Of a stretch of 64,000 nt of DNA, positions 45,601 through 55,600 are shown one piece after another. The notes beneath the pieces are model-generated. The model saw only the letters and a list, made by a program, of their open reading frames with translations, was not told the origin of the DNA and did not search any database. Both the position numbers and the translations under genes were made by a program. Source of the DNA: Hermatobates lingyangjiaoensis (lineage: Eukaryota; Arthropoda; Insecta; Hemiptera; Hermatobatidae); assembly GCA_026182355.1 (NCBI GenBank), contig JAPFBL010000035.1, forward strand, positions 806,001-870,000. The letters are read 5' to 3'. Position 1 is the stretch's first letter, and each line of letters begins with the position of its first letter.

Positions 45601-46214
45601 AAAATTAAGTATAGGATATGGAATTAAAAAAAATAATAAATAAAAGGAATGAACGGAGCATGAGATAAATGACAAAAAGTAAAAAAACTAAGCTCTAGTA
45701 AAAATTAAAATTAAAATAATAAAATAATAAAAAATAATTAATAATTGAATTATAAAAATTTTAATAAATAAAACAATAAATGCAAAAACAATGAACTAAT
45801 AGAAGCTTCATCTTTTTAGACTAAGTGCAGGTGCACTTCGTACAGTGAACTATCAAATAACGAAGTATTTGTGCCAATCATATTTGGTACATTCCAAACG
45901 GTAGATAATTTTTGGAGGTAAACCAGTCACTCGAAACAGGATAGTGTCCCATGGTTGAAGATTAATAACAGGAGAGGTGAAGCAACCTGAACGTCCACAA
46001 AGTTACACTCCCGAGGACTAATGTTTTAATCGTTGAAAGCTTGGATTCTTTTAACTACTATGATATCCCTTGGACAGATATTGTGGTAAATCTTGCATGA
46101 AGAAAGAAATATTAACCGAAAGATCGAGGCCACTAACGTTAAAATGATTAGTGCAGAAGCTGCTGCTAGCTTCAACAATATATGTTTGAGAGGAGACCTG
46201 TTGGCAAATTATAT

Positions 46215-46640
46215 ATAGACAAGCAAGCCACTGGCTACCCTGACTTCATGCCTTTACTTTATTACCATTGTATATATTATTCAAATATTAAATTCAAATT
46301 CTTTTTCTTACATTTATTTATGTTATATTACTGCTACTGTCAGTGGCGAGCACGCAGGCCACTGGGATACTCTGGTTCTATACCTTACTTTATTGCCAAT
46401 GCTTATATTACGCAAATATTCAATTAAGAAACATTTTTGTTTTTGTTACATTTATATGTCATCGGCGAGCACGAAGCCACTAGGCTACCCTGGCTCCATG
46501 CCTTTACTCTATTTCATTGTTAATATTATTAAAATTTTAAATTCAAAATTGTTTACATATATATAATATGGTACATTTGTAGTGCCATCAGCGAGCATGC
46601 AAACCACTGGGCTACCCTGGCTTCAATTCATGGAATTAAA
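46215..46640. repeat. Tandem repeat of about 118-130 bp, four degenerate units
   Basis: The block GCGAGCACGCAGGCCACTGG...TACYCTGGYT recurs with starts of the CCACT core near 46229, 46359, 46477 and 46604. Between the blocks the units share CTTTACTTTATT and ATTATTCAAATATTAAATTC stretches. The GC-rich block is conserved better than the AT-rich spacer. Confidence 0.85.
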
Positions 46641-47775
46641 CAATAATTTTCTTTCTTTAACATTATTCAAGTAATAAATAATATATATATTATAATTAAT
46701 GGTCTCTATCTCTACGGGAAATGGATGAACAAACAAACTCACGAACTTTATATAGAGAGATTGCATGTGTGTGCCTGTTTCATTTGTTACTAAAATTCTT
46801 GCCTATTTTCATTTCACATGCTTTCTTGTTTTTTCGCCAGTTTTTTAATTAAGAATTTCCATTAAGCAGGGAAGAATGCACACAAGTTCACAAATAGTTT
46901 TATTCCCCTAATCCATACTAATAACTACAGTTATTTAATCTGCAGACATTTTTTAGTTATTATCATTTTCCATGTGAAATCTAATATAAAGAAAGAAAAA
47001 AATATACTAAAACTACACTAGTTAAAATGACATAAAGAAAAGGAAATTAACAATAATCACGAAGAGAGTTGTGTTGGCAGTTCGGGAGGTTTCACAGGTG
47101 GTAGCAGCATTGAACATGACCCAAATGGTATCGTGCTGTCCTGTTCCTGTTCTATTTTGTCCTCCATGTAACTTCCGAGTCCAAGTAAAACCACTTGCTT
47201 AGTTATTAATTTTTGATTGTTTGACTATAATATTTAATGCCTCTTTAATAAGCAGCCTTATTTGGTCATTGTCTTGATTGATAATTTTTATGACGTCATT
47301 CAACAGTTGTCTAATCAATGGCACATGACCAGAATTCCGGTTATGATCTTTGGGGCTCTGTTCACAAGATGCATGGATACTGTCTTTGAGAATGAGTAAT
47401 GATGGTGTAGCCAATGTAATTTAAATTCTGAAACTCGTAGTTTTCTATTTTGCATAAGTTACATTCTAGATTTATATGTTACATTGATTCTCTGAAGGAC
47501 TGACTTCTTTAATAGATTATTATTTAGAAAAATTTTCAGTAGTTGAACTGATTAGTACAAGTTTATTTTTAAACGATCTCCTAGGATTTAGCTTGTCCTG
47601 TTTTCTTTCAGTGCCCGTTCATCTGTTCTGTATCCTGATGTTATTCTGTCGTGGGTATTGACTTCTACACTATAGTAATAAATTATGAAACAGGGAACTA
47701 AAACTTTTTGGTCAACTTATATATATATATAGAGAGAGAAATAGCCGCCGCTCTGCCTTCCTGCGGGACTTTTCG

Positions 47776-47812
47776 TCTCCTGATGACGACGATGGTCGAA
47801 ATATAGAAGTGA
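47776..47812 (+). ncRNA. Hammerhead ribozyme candidate, family D
   Basis: Core CTGATGA (47780-47786); extra C; stem II GAC (47788-47790) with GTC (47795-47797), loop GATG; GAA; stem III ATAT (47801-47804); A 47805; predicted cut; GAAG. The triplet AUA before the cut obeys the NUH rule. Stem I is only 2 bp plus a G-T pair beyond a mismatch. (TA)n lies just upstream (47719-47731). Confidence 0.5.
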
Positions 47813-47879
47813 GTTATTCCTGTGTCTATCTGTGTGCTATCTTCATTTTAATTGGTTTATATTATATATATATATATAA

Positions 47880-48090
47880 TTGATCAATCCGAAACAAAAA
47901 ATGGGAAAAAAAGAATAAAATATTTCAAACGCACTAAGCGGTCTTTGTACGACTCAAAAGCCCAACTGACGAAGACAATCTAACTTCGACTCTGATGAAG
48001 ACCGCTTGTTACAGTTGAAAGATCTTAGTCTTTTTTCCGATTTCTTATTGTGGTTTCATCATTGATTGTTATTTCACGTGTGTATTGTGA
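47880..48090. repeat. Inverted pair, family B, between (TA)n runs
   Basis: A degenerate left half on the minus strand (47900-47960) and a better right half (47988-48090), ending with GTTATTTCACGTG, the family B outer flank. (TA)n borders lie at 47863-47878 and 48097-48123. Confidence 0.75.
47988..48030 (+). ncRNA. Hammerhead ribozyme candidate, family B
   Basis: Stem I GACT (47988-47991) and AGTC (48027-48030); core CTGATGA; extra A; stem II GACCG with CAGTT (one C-A mismatch); GAA; AGATCT; T. N7 is T here and C at 35 kb, a position that is free in hammerheads. Confidence 0.62.
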
Positions 48091-48207
48091 AATCCTGTTA
48101 TATATATATATATATATATATATACGAGGTGGTTAGAGGTATATATAGTCGTATATATATATATATATATATATAGCAGTTTCAATAAAATACCGACCGT
48201 TTGATAG

Positions 48208-48280
48208 AATAGGTGTGTTCTCTAATCGGTCAATTCTTTATCCTAGAAAATTGACCGAATCCCGATTAGAGAACACACCT
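48208..48280. repeat. Small inverted repeat between (TA)n runs
   Basis: AGGTGTGTTCTCTAATCGG near 48211 and its reverse complement near 48261 bracket a short unique segment. (TA)n flanks both sides. Confidence 0.8.
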
Positions 48281-48300
48281 TATATATATATATATATATT

Positions 48301-48350
48301 TGTTTGTTTGTGTGTGTGTGTGTGTGTGTGTGTGAATGAGTGTGTATGTG
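48301..48350. repeat. (GT)n microsatellite
   Basis: TTTGTTTG followed by alternating TG to 48332, then variants. It directly follows a (TA)n run (48280-48300). Confidence 0.9.
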
Positions 48351-48659
48351 TATTTAAATGAATTCTCTGAGAGATTTCGACAACAAGCAGCTACTATGGT
48401 GAAGAGATTACTGTCAATTTTTTTAATTCCTTAATGTGGTTTAGACATTGATGTATGTATAGAACACAGGATAGGACAATGCACTTACTGAGATCGATAT
48501 TTCGGACAGTAGCTCATAGTCAGCAGACAGGTGATTTATCTTCAACCTGCCACTCTGATTTTATTTCTACTGCCCCTTCTTCTCTTATGATTCTTACTGA
48601 CAACAAAACTGTTGTTCGAAATTTTGAAAAGTGAGGTAATGTCTGATGTTTCTTTTTGT

Positions 48660-49103
48660 GATACTTTTGCCGATAGGTACTGCATTTGAAGAAACCTTCA
48701 TTTGGTTATTGAGTGCCACAAGTACCCCTGGTCTTAACTTGACTAGATGACTTCTTCTATTTTATTTTTTATTATTTTTTAGTTTATTTGTTAATTTATT
48801 TTGTTAACTTCAGTCATATTTCTTATTTTTTTTAATTATTTATTCAAGATTTCACCTTTTCTCTTTTCTTCTTTCCTTTCTCTCCTCCTTTACATTAATA
48901 CGATTTTTATTTTTTATTTCTTCATTTACTCATTGACCACGATGGCAAGATGGCTGTAATGTTTGGCACTTTGTATGGGTCTGTGGACACATTTACCTCT
49001 CCACTCCTGTGTTCCTTCTTCTTTTTCCTTACCTCTCCTGAAGGCACCAATGCAGCCAAAATTATCAAGAATCGTGAGTGTTAGTCTCTTTTTTGTTCTG
49101 TAG
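48660..49103 (+). mobile_element. Penelope-like 3' end, decayed
   Basis: The frame FEETFIWLLSATSTPGLNLT ends at TGA 48748-48750. It aligns with EEAHIWLLGARSAPGLNL at the end of the 37.7-kb element. A T-rich region follows, then a mutated family A motif (CTGAAGG at 49039) and (TA)n at 49104. Confidence 0.7.
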
Positions 49104-49213
49104 TTATATATATATATATACACTTTTTTTCGTTGGAAATACGATCCAAAACGGACAAATATAGTTCAATATAAACAAAGAAACATAGAGAAATCAGAAG
49201 AACACACTTACAG

Positions 49214-49247
49214 TCTCTAATTTTCGGTTTGAACCGTCTTCAGGAGA
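49214..49247 (-). ncRNA. Hammerhead ribozyme candidate, family A, minus arm
   Basis: Identical by reading to 49711-49744 on the other strand. Confidence 0.72.
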
Positions 49248-49710
49248 GATAAGAGAGGGAAACCAAGCGCACTGGATCAGAGACGGTTGGAGACCAACAG
49301 TGTTGCCGCATGCGCGCCCGTTCACAGAAAATAAGGTAGACAGGAATCAATTTATAATTAATTTATCATTTATAATTACATTAAATTAATAGAATATGAA
49401 AACAATAAATATATAAAAAAGAAAAAATTGAAAAGATAAGGGAAATTGATACAGAGAAATTGATACCTAAGCAAAAGTACTGACTAAGCTATGGTCAATG
49501 TCTCTGTATCAATTTCCCTTATCTTTTCAATTTTTTCTTTTTTATATATTTATTGTTTTCATATTCTATTAATTTAATGTAATTATAAATGATAAATTAA
49601 TTATAAATTGATTCCTGTCTACCTTATTTTCTGTGAACGGGCGCGCATGCGGCAACACTGTTGGTCTCCAACCGTCTCTGATCCAGTGCGCTTGGTTTCC
49701 CTCTCTTATC

Positions 49711-49744
49711 TCTCCTGAAGACGGTTCAAACCGAAAATTAGAGA
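49711..49744 (+). ncRNA. Hammerhead ribozyme candidate, family A, plus arm
   Basis: Stem I TCTC (49711-49714) with GAGA (49741-49744); core CTGAAGA (49715-49721); extra C; stem II GGTT/AACC (49723-49732) closed by a very small loop; GAA (49733-49735); stem III AATT (49736-49739); A 49740; predicted cut. The UUA triplet obeys the NUH rule. The short stems II and III mean that a monomer would be weak. Confidence 0.72.
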
Positions 49745-49795
49745 CTGTAAGTGTGTTCTTCTGATTTCTCTATGTTTCTTTGTTTATATTGAACT

Positions 49796-49826
<31 letters not shown>

Positions 49827-49849
49827 TATATATATATACGTTTCACAGT

Positions 49850-50060
49850 AAACTGTTGTTACAGAGTAAAGGGACAAACACACTTACAGTCTCTAATTCT
49901 CTACAGTCAGGAGTGTAGAGATAGGGACACCAAACGTCACTTCGGAAGTGCGCTTGGTGTTCCCATCTCTACTCTCCTGATGACAGTTCAACCGAAATTA
50001 GAAAAGGTAAGTGTGTTCATCCTCTTACTCTGGATCTGTAGTTTATGTGAAACGTTTATT
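49850..50060. repeat. Inverted pair, family A, decayed
   Basis: The left half (GTTTCACAGTAAACTGTTGT through GTCTCTAATTCTCTACAG) and the right half (CTCTCCTGATGACAGTTCAA through GTTTATGTGAAAC) pair as an imperfect palindrome. The right core is CTGATGA but GAA is followed by ATTAGAAA, so stem I is disturbed. Confidence 0.75.
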
Positions 50061-50124
50061 GGCCTTTGTGGTTTGTTTTCCTGTTGATAATATATACATA
50101 TTTATAATCATCATACCATTACAA

Positions 50125-50245
50125 CTACAACAAGCGGTCTTCGTCATAGTCTGACTAGGATTTTTGGCTCTAACGAAGACCGCTTGTTACGGTTGAATGA
50201 TCTTAGTCCTTTTTTCTCATTTCATATTGTGATTTGATCATATAT
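50125..50245. repeat. Inverted pair, family B, decayed
   Basis: Left ACAAGCGGTCTTCGTCATAG (minus sense) and right ACGAAGACCGCTTGTTACGG. The right core is CTAACGA and has lost a conserved G, so it is probably inactive. Confidence 0.8.
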
Positions 50246-50295
50246 ACATATATATATTTTTAAAAGTTAAAGTTGGAAGCAGTCTTTCATTTAAA

Positions 50296-50996
50296 CATAT
50301 ATTGTTAAATTACGCGCCATATTTGGCTTGTATCTCTTTCTTATATAATTTCTCTAATTTCCGGAATATAAATCTTTTGTATGAGTATTTATGTAACATT
50401 TGGAGCTGCAAAACCTGTAAAAGCTCATATGCAGGAATGACTACAACTTCATTGTCCAGAAGAATTACAATGCATTTTTCCGCCGGTATGAATATTAGTT
50501 CAGTTCATCAGACAAAACTTACAAGAGAGATGATGGTCAATTCCACAAAAAATATTGCCTGAGAAAAGAACCATTTTAGACTACAATTAATAGAAGCAAT
50601 AATAATTCAAGATAAGCATCCAGCCATATACAATCAACTTAAAAGTTCTTGTAAAATTTTAAAACTATTTTCTAACAGACCGACCCAGATTAGCCAGGTA
50701 GTAGGTGAGTCCAACCCCACCCTAGCTTAACACCCCCCCCCCCCCTCACCTTATTGCTCCCTGATCCAAGGGCGATGTTCTGTAAACATTCCTATACTAA
50801 TCCACCTTCTATATATAAACTGAACAACTCACTGTTATTTTCATTATTGATGAATGTGGTATATTGGAAACACGTCGACTAATAGTATTGGTGATAACCT
50901 TTATAGTTTTAATGAAGGATTTCGGAAATTAGAGAAATTATATAACAAACAGATATAAGGCAAATATGGGGCGTTATTTAACAATATATATTTATA
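50296..50996. mobile_element. Penelope-like fragment with inverted 60-70 bp ends
   Basis: The left end ATTGTTAAATTACGCGCCAT to TTCTCTAATTTCCGGAA returns reversed at about 50925-50990. The GIY-YIG piece lies between. This is a coding-region palindrome, unlike the terminal palindromes elsewhere in the window. Confidence 0.75.
50371..50730 (+). pseudogene. Penelope-like GIY-YIG domain, broken
   Basis: The frame reads CNIWSCKTCKSSYAGMTTTS, LSRRITMHFSAGMNISSV, then an in-frame TGA at about 50560. It resumes with EKNHFRLQLIEAIIIQDKHP, AIYNQLKSSC and stops near 50730. 'YxIxCxxCxxxYxGxTxxxLxxRxxxH' and 'xLxEAxxIxxxxPxxN' are the GIY-YIG signatures of Penelope-like elements. It belongs to a different lineage from the 37.7-kb copy, judging by sequence. 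The internal stop and missing upstream part make it a pseudogene. A run of 13 C follows at 50733-50745. Confidence 0.8.
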
Positions 50997-51081
50997 CCAT
51001 GATGAATGGAAACAGTCTGGCAGGAAAGATTACACTTAAAATAAACTGTGACACATAGGCAGAAACATAACAAAGACTCAC

Positions 51082-51126
51082 TTTTCAATATTTCGACCGT
51101 AATGGCGGTCGTCCTCAGGAGAAGAA
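51082..51126 (-). ncRNA. Hammerhead ribozyme candidate, family D
   Basis: Minus strand: core CTGAGGA (51118-51112); extra C; stem II GACCG, loop CCATTA, CGGTC (5 perfect pairs); GAA; stem III ATAT; T; predicted cut; GAAAAG against CTTCTC upstream (6 positions, one mismatch). Stem II here is longer than in the 47.8-kb copy, yet core and stem III are the same. Confidence 0.68.
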
Positions 51127-52468
51127 GTGAATTGAAAATATTGAATATTGATTATTGATTGATCCACTTAGTGAATATTTACATGTTCATTGTTTTACAT
51201 GTTTAATTGTTTTTGTGAAGTAATATAAACAATTTATCTATTCTATCTAGTAGAAACATATTTGTAAATTTAATCTTTAGTTGTCATTGAGATATGGTAT
51301 TTATTTTCTTTTTCTTATATCTTTCTTCGAGTTGCTTTCTGCATTCTAAGAAAATAGAGTAGGTTTTTTTTTTAAAGGATACAGGTGTCTTATTAGTAGA
51401 GCACAAAGAGGCTAGTGGTGTGCAGGCAGGAGAGAGCTTGTTAGTGCAAGTAAGAGGGCTCACTGCTAGTCCAATTAAGGGACTGAGCTTGACGGCTCAA
51501 AGTCAAGAGAAGTCTAGTAGGCCTCCCATCCCACTTGAGCGGACATTCTTATGTGACGCTGTCAACAAGAGTAGAGTGAGCTGATAGACCAGCACTGGAT
51601 GCAAGCAATCCACAATAAATTTGCCCCTCTCCCATGGATTTTCCGATTCTTTTAATATAATGAAGTTTATTTGTTGTTCGTTATTGAACTTCTCCTGGAG
51701 TCATAGAGATACCCACTACCCACCCACCCCATCAAAACAGTTTTTCTAAAAATACAGATATATGACTCATTTATTTTGAGTTTCATATTAGCAGCATTTT
51801 TGGTATCATATATGATGATATGTTGATGATCACTCCAAGCGTTTCCTTTGTGTGTACGCCACTAATAAAGAAATTAGCTGTCTAATTACGTGTTGTCAAC
51901 TTCTATATCGTTGACTCCTTAAATTCGATCTAGGTCAAAATTAGTAAATGTTATATGTAATAAAAGATAAAAAAATACATTAAATAATTCAGATTAAAAT
52001 AATTTCAAAATAAATAACATTTCAGATAATCTGAAACCAGGATTAGACTTACAAATTTTATTCTCTAAAGCATTTATTTGAAACCTCTTTCACTATGACA
52101 TTTGTCATAGTAAGTTTGAAATCTTAAAAATATGTACAAATGTAAAATTGGCGTTGGACTTAGTTTACATTAAACATTTACCTGTTAGTCATATAGGTAT
52201 TCTTTTAGATTATATTATTCTAATAAGGTTTATTACTAAGATTAATATTTCAATTGCTCGCACTTCATTATATTGGTGAAGTTAAGTGCTGTAAGTTAAT
52301 TTATTAAATTGTAAAAATGCAAATCGTATTTCAAATTCTATTTTTTTTTTAAGTTCTTAAGTGATAGTATATTATACTCTAATACATTATTTAAAATATA
52401 CTTGCACATACTGATGAGTAATCAGGAAATGAAATATATTTGGGAAAATAAAAATCAAATGGACTAAC

Positions 52469-52627
52469 CCAGGCAGCCCGCCAGACTCCATGTGATTGGC
52501 CAGAGTGACGTCATCGCTCCACACGTCAAACTGCCATTTCCTTAACCCTATGACTCCACAGAGGACATTCCCAGTGTGGATTCCAATCCTCATGTCCACA
52601 TTGAATCCAGTGGCCTCCCTCACAAAC
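52469..52627 (-). CDS. Adenylyl cyclase exon e2: C1a, [18 protein letters not shown]
   Basis: The 159-bp exon lies between acceptor TTTGTTTTAG and donor GTTAGT. It completes the Arg codon split from e1 and continues [20 protein letters not shown], then [20 protein letters not shown] and [12 protein letters not shown]. The segment holds the nucleotide-binding and dimer-interface strand of C1a. '[10 protein letters not shown]' and '[12 protein letters not shown]' are the ADCY2-group version of this stretch; ADCY1/8 and ADCY5/6 read differently there. It ends two bases into a Gly codon, which e3 completes. Confidence 0.95.
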
Positions 52628-55600
52628 CTAAAACAAACACAGATCTTTAATATAACACTCATGTATGATCAACAATTGAACATTGTCTAGTCAGTTGGAC
52701 TAATTTCATATAATTATCCTCAAGTGTCACTATGAATGTGTTACAATGTGATACATAGTTAATCTTTTTCATCCAAATACTGTTTTGTGAGATTGTGAAG
52801 TGTTTTTTGTCAGAGGCTTATACGTGTTCATTTTCTGAAATTGTTTTATTTCCCTGGAGGACCGTTTCTTTTTGAATTTATACACAACCAACTTTCCTAA
52901 ACGTGGAAGGAAAGAAAAGGAAGGTTGTATTTGTAGGATTCCTTGTGGAGGTTGCAACTCTTCATATGTTGGATAAATGGGTAAAAGTTTACAGGGACAG
53001 TGAGTTCTCAAGTCGAGAAATAAATGTTTTCCAGTCAAACAAACTGACCTAAGAAAAGACAGCATGCCCTCGAGTTATCCTGACCAGATAACAAAAAGAA
53101 TTTTATTTCCTCACCTTTTTGTTTCCTTTTCTGATCATTACCAATCCTCAAATTAAAATCGTAACAAAAAACAGTAATAGTTACGTCATTGGCAAAATTC
53201 TATTTTGTATAGAATTGGTATAGCTGAATCGGAAAACTGTAACTCCTGTTTATTTGACTGAATGTTTACCACACATCTACCAAATTATGTTTCGAATAGA
53301 AAAGACACATGTCTATATTGGAAGGCTCACTGACGGATATTAGTGAAGAGCTGGCATTGACAAAAGCGGAACAGTGAATAGTTACAGAACCAGTAAAATC
53401 GTAACAGTGCCCTGATAAGTGTCCTCTTATCTTTATCAGGGCAAGCCCTGAGTTAAATTTTGTCAACTCAGAGTTTGACAAATTTGAGTCAGTTTAAATA
53501 AGTTTTGTCAACCTTTTTAAAAACTTTAGTGACTGTGATCCGTCAATTTAATTAGCAGAACTACAGAATAAACTCCGATAGATGTGGAACAATGAAGTCT
53601 CCCAACAGAACAATTCACTCTGTCAACATTTGGTGAAACAACCAATAATCAGTAACAGTAGATTAAATTTTGTGAACCCACAAAAACTGCCAAAAACAAT
53701 AAACACTAGTGAGGCTGAAGTATACTGGTAACTCTTGTTTATAATAAGGGAGGTGTAAGTTCATAAACTTTTTCGCCAATACGGCAGAGGTGTATAAACT
53801 GGTTGCTTATAAACTGGTCTCAACCTGACCACAGAAACAAACCTTTCTGAGGAAGTGTAGTCCTCCTATTTTTTGGCATGAAGACAGAGGTGACCCAACA
53901 GACGAGATGCAGTGGATTTACGGTCTTTTCCAGAGCAAAAGAATTGGATGGCGCCAATGATCCCAGTGTCATTGACTCCATCAAACTTCAAATGTACCAC
54001 ACTATTAGAAGAAAAATATTAATTTGGTCATTAACTAGCCAATCATATATATTAGAGCTAAAATGTGACTTTTCTATTTTAGTTTAAATATTTCTTATAG
54101 AAGGAAGTAAGAATATTGAAGATAAATTATTTCTTTTTCTATCAAAAAGTTTGTAAATAAAATTGAAACATCATCATTGGAAGTATAATTTGAACTTGAA
54201 GACTCGCCAAAACCAGTTTAATTTTAGTTTTACTCTTCAGATAACCGATATATCATTCGTATTGTTTATATATATATATATATATAATATATACGGATTA
54301 AAATTTCTAGTTTTATTAAATAGTTACCTCTAGCAATTTCTACTTCTAATGATGACGTGAACAGAAATGTATATGTTATTGTTTCAGTTTTTTATGTGTA
54401 TCTTTCTGTGTAATATCGCTAGGATTTTCATAGATCACTTCTTTATTTTATCGTGGCTGTCGAAATATTGTCTGTAATTTTCTGTGTTCTTTACTTTATG
54501 TTGAAAGGGTCCACTGTGGAAGGTACCCTTAATTTCTTGAATCAGGTGTTTGGTGAAGCTTAGTTTATGTGATGCTTTCAACAGTATATTTCTCAACTTG
54601 GTTACAATGACCAGACAGCATTTGGAAGAGGTCATAGTCACGATTGAGGTCTAATATTAAGGGTTAGTGTGTGCGATTCAGGGTAAGTGACCCCTAAGTT
54701 TCCGCACTTCACTTAAGTTGGCGGGGAAGGTGGACTGAGTTAATGAATACCAGATGGCAATGGCACATTATGCTGATATATTCAAACACCCTTAAAGGAT
54801 ATGCTTAGGACTTGTCCCTCATCACAAGCGTCTGATGCTCAACTAAAGCTACTTTCCTTTCTAAAGCCATTCCAATTTCTTTCCTGCTCATAAATTTAAA
54901 TTTTTATTTTCACTCATCGCTCCTCTAAAAGCATACATTTTCATAAAATAAATATTTAACCATTCAAGTTACAACAAGTAATGTGAATATTAATAATCTA
55001 AAAATATCATTTTTGTCATTTAAAGTATAACTTTTGAGATAAAGTCCTCTAAATCATTTTTTAACTTTTTTTGTAGGGTGGATGGATGTGTTCCTGTATG
55101 TGTTTGTGTATGCTCATATATTTCAATACGTAGAAGCACGATACAAGCTAAGCCCTTCAGTTGGATCCTAATAATATTGGTAGATATAAAAGTTAGGCTG
55201 TACATAAAAACTGATTTCTTCCATCATTATACATTTTATAGAATCTATGACAGAAACTACCATATATGTTTTAGGATGAAAACAGTTCCTCTTAAATGAA
55301 TTAGTTAAAACAATATTCTTATAACGTGATTATAGACGATTTTAGAATATATCATATTTATTTGTAATATTCTGTGATTAATTTTCCAAATTGGTACGAT
55401 GCAGTGAAGATCATTTTAATGTCCCTACTAAAGAACAGACAACATCTGTGATAGTACACTGACGTTTGTACTTCTGCATAGTATTTCCCTTAATAGTTTT
55501 GAAACTTATATTCCTTTTGTATTTAATTTGGACATAAGTGTGGACATTTACTTTTTGAAAAGGAATCCACAATAATTTGACATATTTAATAGTTCATTTT

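Larger units (their letters stand above)
49161..49797. repeat. Perfect 297-bp-arm palindrome, family A
   Basis: The left arm 49161-49457 and right arm 49501-49797 are reverse complements over their full, equal lengths, with no difference found by reading. The spacer is 43 bases. Each arm runs from the flank ATAGTTCAATATAAACAAAG through the ribozyme into CGTTCACAGAAAATAAGG and TCAATTTCCCTTATC. (TA)n bounds both ends (49104-49121 and 49795-49820). Confidence 0.96.
40059..52468. other. Longest cyclase intron seen (between e2 and e3)
   Basis: 12.4 kb. 40059-43400 and 44100-45220 hold no recognisable feature. Other parts carry a GC-rich island (43450-44090), a family B/A piece (45235-45600), the 125-bp tandem repeat, and a dense run of Penelope and ribozyme sequences (47700-51130). 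51370-51680 resembles an old repeat without a class. 46650-47700 and 51700-52450 show nothing. Confidence 0.65.

Noticed and set aside
50860..50890. Hammerhead at TTGATGAATGTGG...GGAAACACG
   Set aside because: The first core base is T, there is no plausible stem II, and GAA is preceded by G outside any helix.
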